Positions 1 through 10,159 of a stretch of 64,000 nt of DNA are shown in pieces (position 1 is the first letter of the stretch; the number at the start of each line of letters is the position of its first letter). A model generated the notes under the pieces. That model saw only the letters and a list, made by a program, of their open reading frames with translations. It was not told the origin of the DNA and ran no database searches. This stretch comes from Bittarella massiliensis (ex Durand et al. 2017). GTDB lineage: Bacteria > Bacillota > Clostridia > Oscillospirales > Ruminococcaceae. The stretch is taken from contig NZ_LN908977.1 of assembly GCF_001486165.1 (NCBI RefSeq), forward strand, positions 884,122 to 948,121. Reading direction: 5' to 3'. Made by a program: the position numbers and the translations under genes.

Positions 1-1555
<1,555 letters not shown>

Positions 1556-2089
1556 TTCTGCACCTCCCTGCCGTCCCCGCCGGGCGGGGACGAGATAACC
1601 AGACAACTGTCAAAAAATAGACAATATAATACATGCGCGACCGCCCTCGTCCCCCCTTTTTTCCCCTGGGCGGACAAAGGTGCGCACACAAGAACTCGAG
1701 TCTATATTATAGCACAGCGGCCCCCTCTTTAAAAGGTTCACAAGGGAAAACATTTGTTTGTAAGAAATTGAAATTTATATCTATTTTTGCCAAATCGCCG
1801 CGGGAAATGCAGGGGGAGCGGCCGCTATCCGGCAGGGCAGCAAAGCGGGTTCAGAAGGCAGGACAAACCGGTTTGGGAGCGGCGGTCCCCCTTCCCTCAC
1901 CCCTCGGCACAGCGGTGGAGGGCGGGAGAGTGCCGCCAGGGAGAGCTACTGGAAAGGCGACAGCGCCAGAGAGCGCCCACCGAGAGATTTCCCCCGCCAC
2001 GGACCCAAAGAGAGAACACCAGGGAACCCCTGTCCCAGGGGCCCTTCTGCGCCCGCCAAAGGGGCCGCCGGACCTTTTAACACGCAATC
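1556..2089. other. Gene-free stretch between uvrB and the solute-binding protein gene
   Basis: Apart from the uvrB promoter element and the hairpin at its left edge of the next gene, I see no convincing gene here. Reading frames exist on both strands but have no ribosome site, no recognisable domain and proline/arginine-rich shadow composition. No tRNA or known riboswitch was recognised. Confidence 0.5.
1706..1714 (-). promoter_or_regulatory. Extended -10 promoter element for uvrB
   Basis: On the minus strand the sequence reads TGCTATAAT, a perfect -10 with the TGn extension. No good -35 is visible. It lies about 150 bases upstream of the uvrB start, leaving a long untranslated leader. Confidence 0.5.
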
Positions 2090-2123
2090 GGAGAGGGCCA
2101 AACAGGTCGTTTGAGCCCTCTCC
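2090..2123 (-). terminator. Hairpin just downstream of the solute-binding protein gene
   Basis: GGAGAGGGC pairs with GCCCTCTCC, extended inside by AAAC/GTTT, starting 8 bases after the stop codon at 2131. There is no T-tract directly after it on the minus strand, so it may protect the 3' end or terminate weakly. Confidence 0.45.
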
Positions 2124-2130
2124 AACGCGC

Positions 2131-3441
2131 TTATCCGCCCTCGTACCGGCCAATCTGTTCCAGTTGGATGGCGTTGTACTTCTCCGCTGCCTCTTCGGCT
2201 GAGAGACCGTCGATCATCTCCAGGCAGAGGGTGCGGGTGGTGTCCCAATAGGTGAAGTGCAGGTTCATGTCCTCGATGGGGATCTGTCCCTCCCGGTTGA
2301 CCAGGGGCAGCAGCTTCTGCATGTGCTCGGCGCCCATCGGCATCCCCTCCTGCCCCTCTCGCGAGGGCAGGGCGCCCCCTCCGTCTGTCAACAGTTCGGC
2401 GGCAGTGGCGTCGCTCATGTACTCCGCCACCTCCAGCGCCTCCTTCAGGTGGTTGCTGTTGGCGTTGACACAGAGTCGGTCGGCGATGGAGGGCAGGCAG
2501 ACCGCCCCGTCCGGAAGGGCGGGCACCCCCTGCGCCTGATAGGGCATCCCCTCCCCCTCGTCGTCAAAGTACTTCTCCACCCCGGTGCTGAAGAAGGCAA
2601 AGGCGACGGTTTGCTCCTGAAAGGCCTGCAAGTCGGTGGTGCAAGCCGGGATGCTGTCCACCCCCTCCCGGGTCAGGTCGTCCCCGTAATAGCCCTGCTC
2701 CAAGAACTCCTCAAACAGCTGAAAGCCCTCCAGCATGTAGTTGCCGACGGGGATGCTCCCGTCGTTGAGGCCCTTGGCCAACTCGTCATAGCGGTCGGAC
2801 TGGTAGAGCTTGTAGAGTCCCCTCGCCATCACCGGCACCGTCATGGCGTACCAGCGGTTGACGGCAAAGGGGGTCACCCCGTTTTCTTTGAGCACCTGGC
2901 AGCAGTGCATCCAGGAGGGATAGTCGTCGGGGGGGTCAAGGCCGTATTTTTCCAACAGGTCGGTGTTCACATACATCCCGTAGGCTGCCATGGTGAGGGG
3001 GATGGTGTAGACCAGACCGTCTATTTCGGCCTGCTCCCGCGCCGCGGGGTAGAGGCGGCTGCAGGCCGGCAGGTCGGCCAGGTCACACAGGTACCCGCTG
3101 GCGGCAAAGGATTTGACGCTGTCGGCGTTGATGGCGAAGAGGTCGTCCCCCTGGCCGGACGCCAGACGCTTTTCCAGCACCTCGTTGTACCCGTCCTTTA
3201 TCGAGAGCCCTTCCACCTGGATCTGCACGTCGTCGTGGGAGGCGTTGTACTGGTCGATCAGTTTCAAAAAAACATTGGAGCCCTCGTTTTTCTGTTCGCC
3301 CATGGGCATAAAAAACGACAGCACAATGGGGTCGGTCTCCTGCTCCACACACATTTCGCCCCGGGTGGTACAGCCACACAGCCCCTGCATCGCCACCGCT
3401 GCACAGAGCGCGATGGCAAGTGTTCTCCCCGCGTGTTTCAT
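2131..3441 (-). CDS. Extracellular solute-binding lipoprotein (ABC family 1 type), no permease nearby
   Basis: A 436-residue family-1 solute-binding protein. It has an N-terminal signal peptide ending in a lipobox-like LCGC (Cys24), so it is probably anchored on the outer face of the membrane. Typical features are the VLSFFMPMGE opening strand, the segment GQGDDLFAINADSVKSF and the hinge region IPLTMAAYGMYVNTDLLEKY. The substrate cannot be read from sequence; sugars or oligosaccharides are usual for the family. It starts 20 bases after the stop of the hybrid histidine kinase and shares its transcript. No permease or ATPase genes flank it, so a sensory rather than a transport role is plausible (inference). 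The lipobox has Cys at -2, which is unusual but tolerated. Confidence 0.85.
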   Translation of the reverse strand: MKHAGRTLAIALCAAVAMQGLCGCTTRGEMCVEQETDPIVLSFFMPMGEQKNEGSNVFLKLIDQYNASHDDVQIQVEGLSIKDGYNEVLEKRLASGQGDDLFAINADSVKSFAASGYLCDLADLPACSRLYPAAREQAEIDGLVYTIPLTMAAYGMYVNTDLLEKYGLDPPDDYPSWMHCCQVLKENGVTPFAVNRWYAMTVPVMARGLYKLYQSDRYDELAKGLNDGSIPVGNYMLEGFQLFEEFLEQGYYGDDLTREGVDSIPACTTDLQAFQEQTVAFAFFSTGVEKYFDDEGEGMPYQAQGVPALPDGAVCLPSIADRLCVNANSNHLKEALEVAEYMSDATAAELLTDGGGALPSREGQEGMPMGAEHMQKLLPLVNREGQIPIEDMNLHFTYWDTTRTLCLEMIDGLSAEEAAEKYNAIQLEQIGRYEGG

Positions 3442-3461
3442 CGGCAGTTTCGCCCCCTTTT

Positions 3462-5999
3462 CTACTGCAAGAGATTTTGCAGGACTGCGTACAGCTGCTC
3501 AAAATCGATCGGCTTTGACAGGTGTGCGTCCATCCCCGCGTCGAGGGCTCTCTGAACATCCTCCGCGAAGGCGTCGGCCGTCATGGCGACGATGGGGATC
3601 GTCCCCGCGTCCGGCCGCGAAAGCCCCCTGATTTTGCGGGCCGCGTCGTAGCCGTTCATCACCGGCATCTGAATGTCCATGAGGATGGCCCGGTAGTATC
3701 CCGGCCGGCTGGCGGCAAATTTCTGCACCGCCTCCGCCCCGTTCTCGGCCGTCTCCACCGACAGGCCGAAGAGGGTCAGCATCTCGACGGCGATCTCCCG
3801 GTTCAGGCCGTTGTCGTCCGCCAGCAACACCCGCGTGCCGGCGGGGAGCGCCTGGATGTGGTCGGCGGGTGTCCCCGCCCCCTCCACCTGCACTCCCGCC
3901 CCGCCCTCCGCGATCTGAAAGCGGAGTTCGACGACAAAGGTGGTCCCCTGGTCCGGCGCGCTCTCCACCGAGATGGTACCGCCCATGAGGTCGAGCAGGC
4001 GCTTGGTGATCGCCATGCCGAGACCGCTGCCCAGCCGCCCGTTCTTTTCGCGGTCCTCCTGCTCAAAGGAGTCAAAGAGGTGGGGCAAAAATTCCGGGGA
4101 CATGCCGACGCCGTTGTCCCGGATGACCTGCTTCATCCGCACCCAGCCGGGCTCGTCCTCCAGCTCGGTGATTTCCCAGGAAATCATCCCCCCGACGGGG
4201 GTGAACTTGACGCTGTTGCCCAGGATGTTGATCAGGACCTGCGCCACCCGCAGCGCGTCGCCGTAGACCCAGTTGTGCCGCAGGTCGACAATTTCGACGG
4301 CAAAGGTCTGGTTCCGCGCCTCCGCCTGGCTGCGGATGATGGTGGAGATCTTCTGGATCTCCTCCTCCACCTGCAGCGGCTGCAGCTTGATGTGCAGCTT
4401 GCCGTTCTCGATCCGGCTCATGTCCAAGATGTCGTTGACCAGGCTCAACAGGTAGCGGCTGGAACTGCTGATTTTTTGCAGCAGTTCCCCGATGCGCGCG
4501 GGGCAATCTTCCTGCAACAGGGCCAGCTCGGTCATCCCCATAATGGCGTTCATGGGGGTCCTGATGTCGTGGCTCATGGCGGAGAGGAAGTCGCTCTTGG
4601 CCCGGCTGGCCTTCTCCGCCGCCGCCAGGGCGGCGTCCAGGTCCTTTCTGATTTCCCGCTCGGCCGTCTGGTCCTCCACCGCCACAATGTAGCGGTTGTC
4701 GTTTGCACTGCCGCCAACGCGCAAGATCCGCACCCTGACCCACAGGGTCTGCCCATCCGGATGCCGGTACCGGCACTCCTCCCCCACGTTTTTATGTAGT
4801 GACCCGCCCATCATCCGGGCGGCAGACTGCCGCAGAGAATCGCTCTCGCAGCGCCCAAAAAACAGCATGGGGTCTTCCCGACAGACATCGTCCGGAAGTC
4901 CCAGCACCTGAAGGGAGTTTTGGAACACCATCTCCATCCGCTGGCGGCGGCCGTTGTAAATCATGAAGACCTGCTCCACATTCTCCGCAATCAGACCGAA
5001 GAGGGTGTCCCGGTACGCCCGCTCCCGCGAGAGGGCTGCCTCCCGCTTTCGGCTGTTGAGCATCAGCATGAGGACCGCCACGCAGATAAAGACAAAGGCG
5101 CAGACGACCGACATGAGAAAGAGGATGGAACTGCGGGCCTGTTGGATCACCGCCATCGGCACGATGGCCGTCATGTACCAGCCGGGGGTGCCCGCCACCG
5201 GCGTGAAGTAGAGGTAGTTGGCGGCGTCCTCGATTTTGAGCACAACACTGCCGGACCGGCCCGCCTCCACCAGCTCCTTTACCCTTTGCAGCGAGCCTTC
5301 GGGGTTCCCGCTCTTTTCCAGCATGTCGTAGAGGGAGGCGTAGGTCCTCTGGGCGACGGTATTTTTGGTGTAGACCAGGTAGTCCCCGCTCGCCCCGTCG
5401 ATCATGTAGGCAAAACCGCGGCCGCCGAGAAACTCCATCGCCGCCGCGACATAGTAGTCCTCCAGGTCCACATAGCCGTACAGCATGGCCGGCGAACCGT
5501 CGCGCAGGGTCGTCGCGGCGCGCAGGACCACCTGCTTTCTGCCGTTCCAGCCAAAAAAGGCGCCGCTGATGTCGCTGCCCTCGGGGAAGGGGGCCCACTG
5601 CATATCGGTTTCAGGGGTGATTTCTCCGCCGTCGCTGAAAAGGCCGCTGCCGTCGGCCCGCACCAGAGCGACACGGCTGAAGATGCCCTGCTCGACATAT
5701 TCCTGAAGCTGGTTCACCAGCCGCTCCTCCGGCAGCAGAGCAACCATCTCCGACAGCTCGCCGAGACAGCGCCGGTCCCGCCCGGCATATTCCGCTATGT
5801 AGTCGGCGCCGATCTTGGTCATGCTCTTGATGCCGCTCTCGGTGTCCTCCCGCAGGCTGTCGTTGATGCTGTTGACAAAGACCAATATCCCGACGATCAG
5901 CAGCAGCACCAGGGCCAAGCTCCCCACCATGCGAAACAGGCTCTTTCTGTTTTGGTACAGTCCACTTGTTTGACCTGCGCTGTTCGGCGTTTTTTTCAC
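3462..5999 (-). CDS. Membrane hybrid sensor histidine kinase with receiver domain
   Basis: An 845-residue two-component hybrid kinase. In order: a short cytoplasmic N-terminus; TM1 around residues 25-45; an extracytoplasmic Cache-like sensor (about 45-290); TM2 (about 290-315); a PAS-like segment (about 340-455); HisKA with phospho-acceptor His477 in SHDIRTPMNAIMGM; an HATPase with NILGNSVKFTP, DNGVGM and GSGLGMAI; and a C-terminal receiver with phospho-acceptor Asp775 in LMDIQMPVMNG. There is no Hpt or DNA-binding output, so a separate phosphotransfer protein or regulator must exist elsewhere. The start is GTG, chosen because AGGTGAG sits 8 bases upstream. The downstream solute-binding lipoprotein may supply the ligand (inference). 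A consensus-like promoter lies about 240 bases upstream. Confidence 0.93.
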   Translation of the reverse strand: MKKTPNSAGQTSGLYQNRKSLFRMVGSLALVLLLIVGILVFVNSINDSLREDTESGIKSMTKIGADYIAEYAGRDRRCLGELSEMVALLPEERLVNQLQEYVEQGIFSRVALVRADGSGLFSDGGEITPETDMQWAPFPEGSDISGAFFGWNGRKQVVLRAATTLRDGSPAMLYGYVDLEDYYVAAAMEFLGGRGFAYMIDGASGDYLVYTKNTVAQRTYASLYDMLEKSGNPEGSLQRVKELVEAGRSGSVVLKIEDAANYLYFTPVAGTPGWYMTAIVPMAVIQQARSSILFLMSVVCAFVFICVAVLMLMLNSRKREAALSRERAYRDTLFGLIAENVEQVFMIYNGRRQRMEMVFQNSLQVLGLPDDVCREDPMLFFGRCESDSLRQSAARMMGGSLHKNVGEECRYRHPDGQTLWVRVRILRVGGSANDNRYIVAVEDQTAEREIRKDLDAALAAAEKASRAKSDFLSAMSHDIRTPMNAIMGMTELALLQEDCPARIGELLQKISSSSRYLLSLVNDILDMSRIENGKLHIKLQPLQVEEEIQKISTIIRSQAEARNQTFAVEIVDLRHNWVYGDALRVAQVLINILGNSVKFTPVGGMISWEITELEDEPGWVRMKQVIRDNGVGMSPEFLPHLFDSFEQEDREKNGRLGSGLGMAITKRLLDLMGGTISVESAPDQGTTFVVELRFQIAEGGAGVQVEGAGTPADHIQALPAGTRVLLADDNGLNREIAVEMLTLFGLSVETAENGAEAVQKFAASRPGYYRAILMDIQMPVMNGYDAARKIRGLSRPDAGTIPIVAMTADAFAEDVQRALDAGMDAHLSKPIDFEQLYAVLQNLLQ

Positions 6000-6240
6000 C
6001 GAATCTCACCTGCTCTCACTCTGCTGTCCGCTTTCGGAGGAATGTCTCCCCCGTTTGCCCCGCACAGATAAAGACAGGGCAGGCGAGCGCGCTCCCCTCG
6101 CTGCCCAACCGGGTGCGCCGCCAAAAGGGTGCGGCCGGTCAAGCTGCCAAAAGGGGGTGTTGTCGTCAAAGCGTGTGGAGCGGTCGAGCCGTGTTTGACA
6201 GCCACAGCGGCCACTCCACAATTACATCTCGATATGTATG
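6000..6240 (-). other. Long 5' untranslated leader of the sensor-kinase operon
   Basis: About 235 bases separate the predicted transcription start from the GTG of the kinase. The minus strand holds two copies of a CCTTTTGGCRGC stretch about 30 bases apart and several short GC-rich pairings. I did not recognise a known riboswitch class. Confidence 0.4.
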
Positions 6241-6269
6241 TTTTTATTGTATCATTTTGTAAATGTCAA
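6241..6269 (-). promoter_or_regulatory. Promoter of the sensor-kinase/solute-binding operon
   Basis: Minus-strand TTGACA (6264-6269), a 17-base spacer, then TAAAAA (6241-6246). The surroundings are distinctly AT-rich compared with the genome. The -35 is perfect and the -10 matches 4 of 6. Confidence 0.65.
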
Positions 6270-6326
6270 AGCAACCAAATCATCCTTTTTTAGACCGTTT
6301 TCACAGGTGTGGCGGCAGCGGCACAG

Positions 6327-6362
6327 AAAGAGCCGGCGGCCAATCGACCACCGGCTCTTTTG
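6327..6362. terminator. Rho-independent terminator hairpin
   Basis: AAAGAGCCGG pairs with CCGGCTCTTT, followed by further T residues. The shape works for minus-strand transcripts coming from vanZ as well as for plus-strand transcription. Confidence 0.65.
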
Positions 6363-6380
6363 TCTCCCCATCCCACGCCC

Positions 6381-6429
6381 TGTCGGCGGATGTCATCTGC
6401 CCTTTGCCAGCAGATGACACCCGCCGACA
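6381..6429. repeat. 49-base inverted repeat with 20-base arms
   Basis: The left arm begins TGTCGGCGGATGTCATCTGC. The right arm is its reverse complement except for one G/T-type position. The loop is CCTTTGCCA. It lies between the vanZ 3' end and the terminator hairpin. It is much longer than a normal terminator stem and has no T-tract. Confidence 0.75.
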
Positions 6430-6467
6430 GGGGAAGCTGATTGAAAATGGCAGCGAGGCGCCCTGCC

Positions 6468-7010
6468 TCAACAGCGCGCCAACAGGCTGTTCCAGCCCCT
6501 TCGGCTGCGAAACAGTCGGTCGCACAGCCGAAACGCCAGGTAGCCGATCACCCCACCCAAAAAGTTGGCAATCACGTCGTCGATATCCGAAGAGCGCCCG
6601 ATAAAGAACTGCAAAAACTCAATGCTGAAGGTCGTCAAAAACGTGACCAGGGCGACTTTTGAAAACCGCCTCAACCCTTTGAAGACGGCGGGGAGAAAGA
6701 ACCCCAGCGGAATAAAGAGCAGAACGTTGGGGATTTTCTCGACGATGAGCGGATAGAGATCATCTCCCGTTCCCAGCCATACAAAGGGGATCAGGTTGAG
6801 GGTGTGGGTCTCCGGCTGAAAGGTTATGGGGGTAAAGAAAATCGTCGCAAAAGCGATGAGAAAGAGGGAGCAGATCAGCCCCAGATAGCCAACCTGCCGG
6901 GGAATGCTCTTCCCCCGCTTTTTCAAGTAAAACAAAACCGGCAGATACAAAATTGCCAACACCGCGGTAAAAATCAGCGCCAGCCTGAAATAGGCTTCCA
7001 TCCTGTGCAC
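6468..7010 (-). CDS. VanZ-like family membrane protein
   Basis: A small multi-pass membrane protein with the VanZ family signature: a hydrophobic N-terminal helix, NVLLFIPLGFFLP in the middle, and RSSDIDDVIANFLGGVIGY near the C-terminus. VanZ itself gives low-level teicoplanin resistance, but most relatives have no known function. I prefer the GTG at 7010 (180 residues) because AAGGAGGAG stands 6 bases before it. The upstream ATG at 7037 would place this ribosome site inside the coding region. It is followed by an unusual inverted repeat and a terminator. Resistance should not be inferred from the family name alone. Confidence 0.85.
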   Translation of the reverse strand: MHRMEAYFRLALIFTAVLAILYLPVLFYLKKRGKSIPRQVGYLGLICSLFLIAFATIFFTPITFQPETHTLNLIPFVWLGTGDDLYPLIVEKIPNVLLFIPLGFFLPAVFKGLRRFSKVALVTFLTTFSIEFLQFFIGRSSDIDDVIANFLGGVIGYLAFRLCDRLFRSRRGWNSLLARC

Positions 7011-7377
7011 AGTCCACTCCTCCTTTTTTCTGATCATACGGGAAATCAGTCACCAAACCCCGTATGATTTTCCGCATAAATCAATGAAGAAATGAAAAGA
7101 CAGGGGGATCGTTGCCGCCCTTTCCCGCACCCGCTGTCTGTGTACCGCCCTGCAACCCGCAAAATGGACGCAAAATTGTCCGTCTGCCCCCTGTTCCGGC
7201 AGCGCTTGGATGTTCCGGCCCGCTCCCACAAAAAAGCAGGCGTCCCTCTCTGAACGCCTGCTACTGGCAAAGCACTGACCCGATTTTCCCGACACCTGCC
7301 GCCCTTTTGCCGCTCGTTTTCCCCGGAGGGGGCCGGTTTCCATCCCCACCGCCCCCCTGAGCAACTCTTAAAAAATG
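7011..7377. other. Gene-free stretch between vanZ and the phosphorylase gene
   Basis: It holds one clear minus-strand terminator (7230-7261). The rest shows no supported gene. Two overlapping minus frames here lack a ribosome site and homology, and are overlapped by the terminator. Confidence 0.5.
7230..7261 (-). terminator. Rho-independent terminator of the radC-phosphorylase unit
   Basis: On the minus strand GCAGGCGT pairs with ACGCCTGC and is followed by six T residues. It is placed about 115 bases after the phosphorylase stop. Confidence 0.8.
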
Positions 7378-8163
7378 CTACCGCCCCTGCGCAAAGGCAA
7401 AGTCGATGGCCGCCTGAAAGAAGCGGTCCCGCGCCTCGACCCGGCGGCGGACGCCCCAGCTCCACGGGGTGGGGTCCTCGGCGGTGGGGTGTTTGTCCGA
7501 GACCAGCAGCAGGGCCACCGCCTCGGCCCCCAGGTACTGGCTGACGCTCAGGACGGCGGAGGCCTCCATGTCCACCCCCACGCAGCCCTGCTGCCGCCAG
7601 AGCGCCTCCTTGCGCACCGTTTGGCGGTAGACGGCGTCGGTGGTGACCGTCGGCTGCTCCCACACCCGCAGGCGGGGGGAGAGGAACGCCACCGCCTGCC
7701 GGTGCAGTTCCGGCGAAGGGGCAGCCCAGCGAATGCGGGGGTGGTAGTGGTGGCTGGTCCCCTCCTCCACCAAGATGCGAGGGGGAGCGACGGCGTCGCA
7801 GAGCCCCACCTCCCCCGCAAAGCAGCCGCAGTAGCCCACCAGGATGAATTTTTTTACCCCCAGGGCAAAGAGGGTCTCCACCGTGTCGGCCCCCTGGGGC
7901 GCGCCCCGGCCGCCGTCCAGAAAACAGACCCCCTCCTCCCCCTTCACCGCGTAGACGGGGGTGGGAAAGAGGAAGCGGGGCAGCATTTCCGTCAGGGTGA
8001 TGACGGGATGGTGCGCCTGCAGATAGGGCACCCCCTGGGACTGAAAGAAGAGGACCGCCGTCTCCGGCAGATCGAGGGGCTCCCCCCGGTGTTCGCTGCG
8101 GGCGTGGACCCGCGCCTGAATCACCGGTTCGGTGTCGTCATTTTCCAGGTACCAGTCAATCAT
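7378..8163 (-). CDS. Nucleoside phosphorylase family protein
   Basis: A 261-residue protein of the PNP/UDP phosphorylase fold, which cleaves nucleosides with phosphate to free base and (deoxy)ribose-1-phosphate. Diagnostic features are the glycine-rich strand FILVGYCGCFAGEVGLCDAV, the substrate-binding GVDMEASAV and the late SDKH motif. The exact substrate (uridine, purine or other) cannot be told from sequence. The ATG at 8163 is preceded by GGAGG with five A residues. A 12-residue extension to an upstream codon would overlap that site and was rejected. It follows radC by 22 bases and is probably cotranscribed with it. Confidence 0.85.
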   Translation of the reverse strand: MIDWYLENDDTEPVIQARVHARSEHRGEPLDLPETAVLFFQSQGVPYLQAHHPVITLTEMLPRFLFPTPVYAVKGEEGVCFLDGGRGAPQGADTVETLFALGVKKFILVGYCGCFAGEVGLCDAVAPPRILVEEGTSHHYHPRIRWAAPSPELHRQAVAFLSPRLRVWEQPTVTTDAVYRQTVRKEALWRQQGCVGVDMEASAVLSVSQYLGAEAVALLLVSDKHPTAEDPTPWSWGVRRRVEARDRFFQAAIDFAFAQGR

Positions 8164-8185
8164 TTTTTCCTCCTTTTTCTCCGCC

Positions 8186-8869
8186 CTAAAGGGCGACAAA
8201 GATGTTGCTGTCGGCCAGGGAGATGTAGTCGTCCCCCGAGACGATGATGTGGTCCACCAGCTGGATGTGCAAGGCCTTGAGGGTGTTGTGGATCTGCAGG
8301 GTGGAGCGGACGTCCTCGTCCGAGGGCAGGGCCACCCCGCCGGGGTGGTTGTGGGCGATGACCACCCGGCTGCACTTGGAGAGGGCGGCCCGCTCCACGA
8401 TCTTCTTTTGGTTGATGGAGACCGCGTTGTGGATGCCCTGGGCGATCAGCTCGCAGCGAAGCAGCTTGTAGCGGTCGTTGAAGCAGAGCAGATAGAGGGA
8501 TTCGTCGGTCTTACCGATGAACATGGGGATCAGGTAATCCCCGATTTTCTGGGTGCAGTCGAGGACGTTTTCAAACGACTGCATGTCCTTTAAATAGCTG
8601 CGAAAGAGGGAAAGCACCAGCTTGAGGAGCACCGCCGCGTTGTAGCCGATGCCGGGGACCTGCTGCAACTCATCCACGTCGGCCTCCAGCACCCCCTTGA
8701 TGCCGCCAAAAGCGTCCAGCAGGCGGTGGGCCAGCTCGTTGGTATCCCGCCGGGGGATGGCGTAGTAGAGGAGGATCTCCAACAGGATGTGGTCGGGCAG
8801 GCCCTCCCCGCCCATCTGCAAAAAAAGCTGCCGGGTGCGGTCCCGGTGGCCCTTGTGTTCGTCGCTCAT
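8186..8869 (-). CDS. radC: RadC-family JAB/JAMM protein
   Basis: 227 residues with an N-terminal helix-hairpin-helix part (LQQVPGIGYNAAVLLKLV) and a C-terminal MPN/JAMM metal site: His173 and His175 in AHNHPGG, with Asp186 in the expected HxH-x10-D spacing. The family was named after a DNA-repair mutant, but that role is disputed; a nuclease-like or deubiquitinase-like fold is inferred. The start at 8869 follows GAGGTG. The longer frame back to 9007 has no family similarity. A minus-strand TGGTATAAT extended -10 near 9010-9018 could be its promoter. Confidence 0.93.
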   Translation of the reverse strand: MSDEHKGHRDRTRQLFLQMGGEGLPDHILLEILLYYAIPRRDTNELAHRLLDAFGGIKGVLEADVDELQQVPGIGYNAAVLLKLVLSLFRSYLKDMQSFENVLDCTQKIGDYLIPMFIGKTDESLYLLCFNDRYKLLRCELIAQGIHNAVSINQKKIVERAALSKCSRVVIAHNHPGGVALPSDEDVRSTLQIHNTLKALHIQLVDHIIVSGDDYISLADSNIFVAL

Positions 8870-9165
8870 AGGCACCTCGGAAAAAGCGGCGCAAAAGCCG
8901 CATTTGTAATCTCTCGGCGTTTGGGTTATACTGACAGATATGCGAATTTGGCCCGCCCCCCTCAAAGTGGGGCGAAAGGGGCCCATTCGACAGCGTTCGC
9001 CGCGCATCCATTATACCACAAGTGCAAGGCGAGCGGTGGTGTTGGCCATCGGGCAGGGAGCAAACAGCGTTTGCGGGCCTGCCCGGCCGCCCTCGGTATA
9101 ATAGCTGCTTTGCGGCCATTATACCCCATTCCCACAAAAAAAGCTACGACAGAGGAGCGCCTGTT

Positions 9166-10158
9166 TTGTACCAGTATTCCATCGGCCCCAACGACGGGGG
9201 CCAGCGGCTGGACCGCCTGCTGAAAAAGCTGCTGCCAGACTGTCCGACCGCCCTCTTTTACAAGTGGAACCGGCAGAAAAAAATCAAGCTCAACCGCAAA
9301 CGAGTCGAGCTCTCCTCCTTTGTGCAGGAGGGGGACCAGTTGGACCTCTACCTGCCCGAGGGGGTCACCCCCCGCGAGAGCCGGGGGGCGGGGCTCACCC
9401 TCCCCCCCGCGCTGGAGCCCTGCCGGGTAGTATACGAGGACCCGCAGGTGCTGGTGCTGGAAAAGCCGGTGGGGGTGCCCACCCAGCCGGACGACAGCGG
9501 CTCCCCCTCCCTGCGGGAGATGGCCCTGGCCCACCTCATCCAAAACGGCAGCTATCTCCCCCAGCGGGAGCACAGCTTTGCCCCCGCCCCCTGCAACCGG
9601 CTGGACCGCAACACCCAGGGGCTGGTGCTCTTTGGCAAAACCGCCGCCGCCCTGCGGGAGCTGACCCGGCTCATCCGGGAGGGGCGGGCGGAGAAGCGAT
9701 ACCTCTGCCTGGCCGCCGGCGCCCTCTCCCCCGACAGGGGGGAACTGGGGGGCCACATCGTCAAGGACGGGCGAAAAAACCGCTCCCAGGTCTACCCGAC
9801 TCCCCAGCCCGGCAGCAAGCCGGTGCACAGCCGCTACCGGGTCATCGCCCCCTTGGGGGAGGACAGCTTGGTGGAAATCACCCTGCTCACCGGCCGCTCC
9901 CACCAGATACGGGCCCAGCTCGCCGCCACCGGCCACCCCTTGCTGGGGGACGGCAAGTACGGCGGCCCCACCGACCGCTACACCCGGCAGGCCCTCTGCG
10001 CCTACCTCCTCCGCCTCCACCCCGAGGGGGACAGCCCCCTCGCCTACCTGGAGGGGAAGACCTTTTCCCTGCGCCCCTGGTTCCTGCCAGGGGGCTTTCC
10101 CCTCCCCCACGAAGGGGCGCAGACTGCGCCCACCGCATACAGAAAAGAGGAACACTGA
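9166..10158 (+). CDS. RluA-family 23S rRNA pseudouridine synthase
   Basis: 330 residues. An S4-like RNA-binding N-terminus ([12 protein letters not shown]) is followed by the pseudouridine synthase domain. The catalytic motif reads [13 protein letters not shown], with the usual leading His replaced by Asn but the catalytic Asp kept, and a C-terminal [20 protein letters not shown]. It isomerises uridines in RNA; the precise site (RluD/RluC/RluA type) is not determined. I chose the TTG at 9166 because AGGAG lies 8 bases before it and the conserved domain begins immediately after. A TATAAT at 9097-9102 with a poor TTGCGG (20-base spacing) may drive it. The helicase gene starts one base after its stop, so translation is probably coupled. 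Confidence 0.9.
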   Translation: MYQYSIGPNDGGQRLDRLLKKLLPDCPTALFYKWNRQKKIKLNRKRVELSSFVQEGDQLDLYLPEGVTPRESRGAGLTLPPALEPCRVVYEDPQVLVLEKPVGVPTQPDDSGSPSLREMALAHLIQNGSYLPQREHSFAPAPCNRLDRNTQGLVLFGKTAAALRELTRLIREGRAEKRYLCLAAGALSPDRGELGGHIVKDGRKNRSQVYPTPQPGSKPVHSRYRVIAPLGEDSLVEITLLTGRSHQIRAQLAATGHPLLGDGKYGGPTDRYTRQALCAYLLRLHPEGDSPLAYLEGKTFSLRPWFLPGGFPLPHEGAQTAPTAYRKEEH

Positions 10159-10159
10159 T

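Noticed and set aside
6000-6240. A riboswitch in the kinase leader
   Set aside because: Short repeats and pairings are present but I could not fit a known aptamer consensus.
6468-7037. Calling the VanZ-like protein a glycopeptide-resistance determinant
   Set aside because: No vanHAX or vanRS genes are near and most VanZ-family proteins have no resistance role.
7046-7663. Minus-strand frame of 205 codons upstream of vanZ
   Set aside because: It overlaps the phosphorylase gene in another frame and crosses a clear terminator; no ribosome site or domain.
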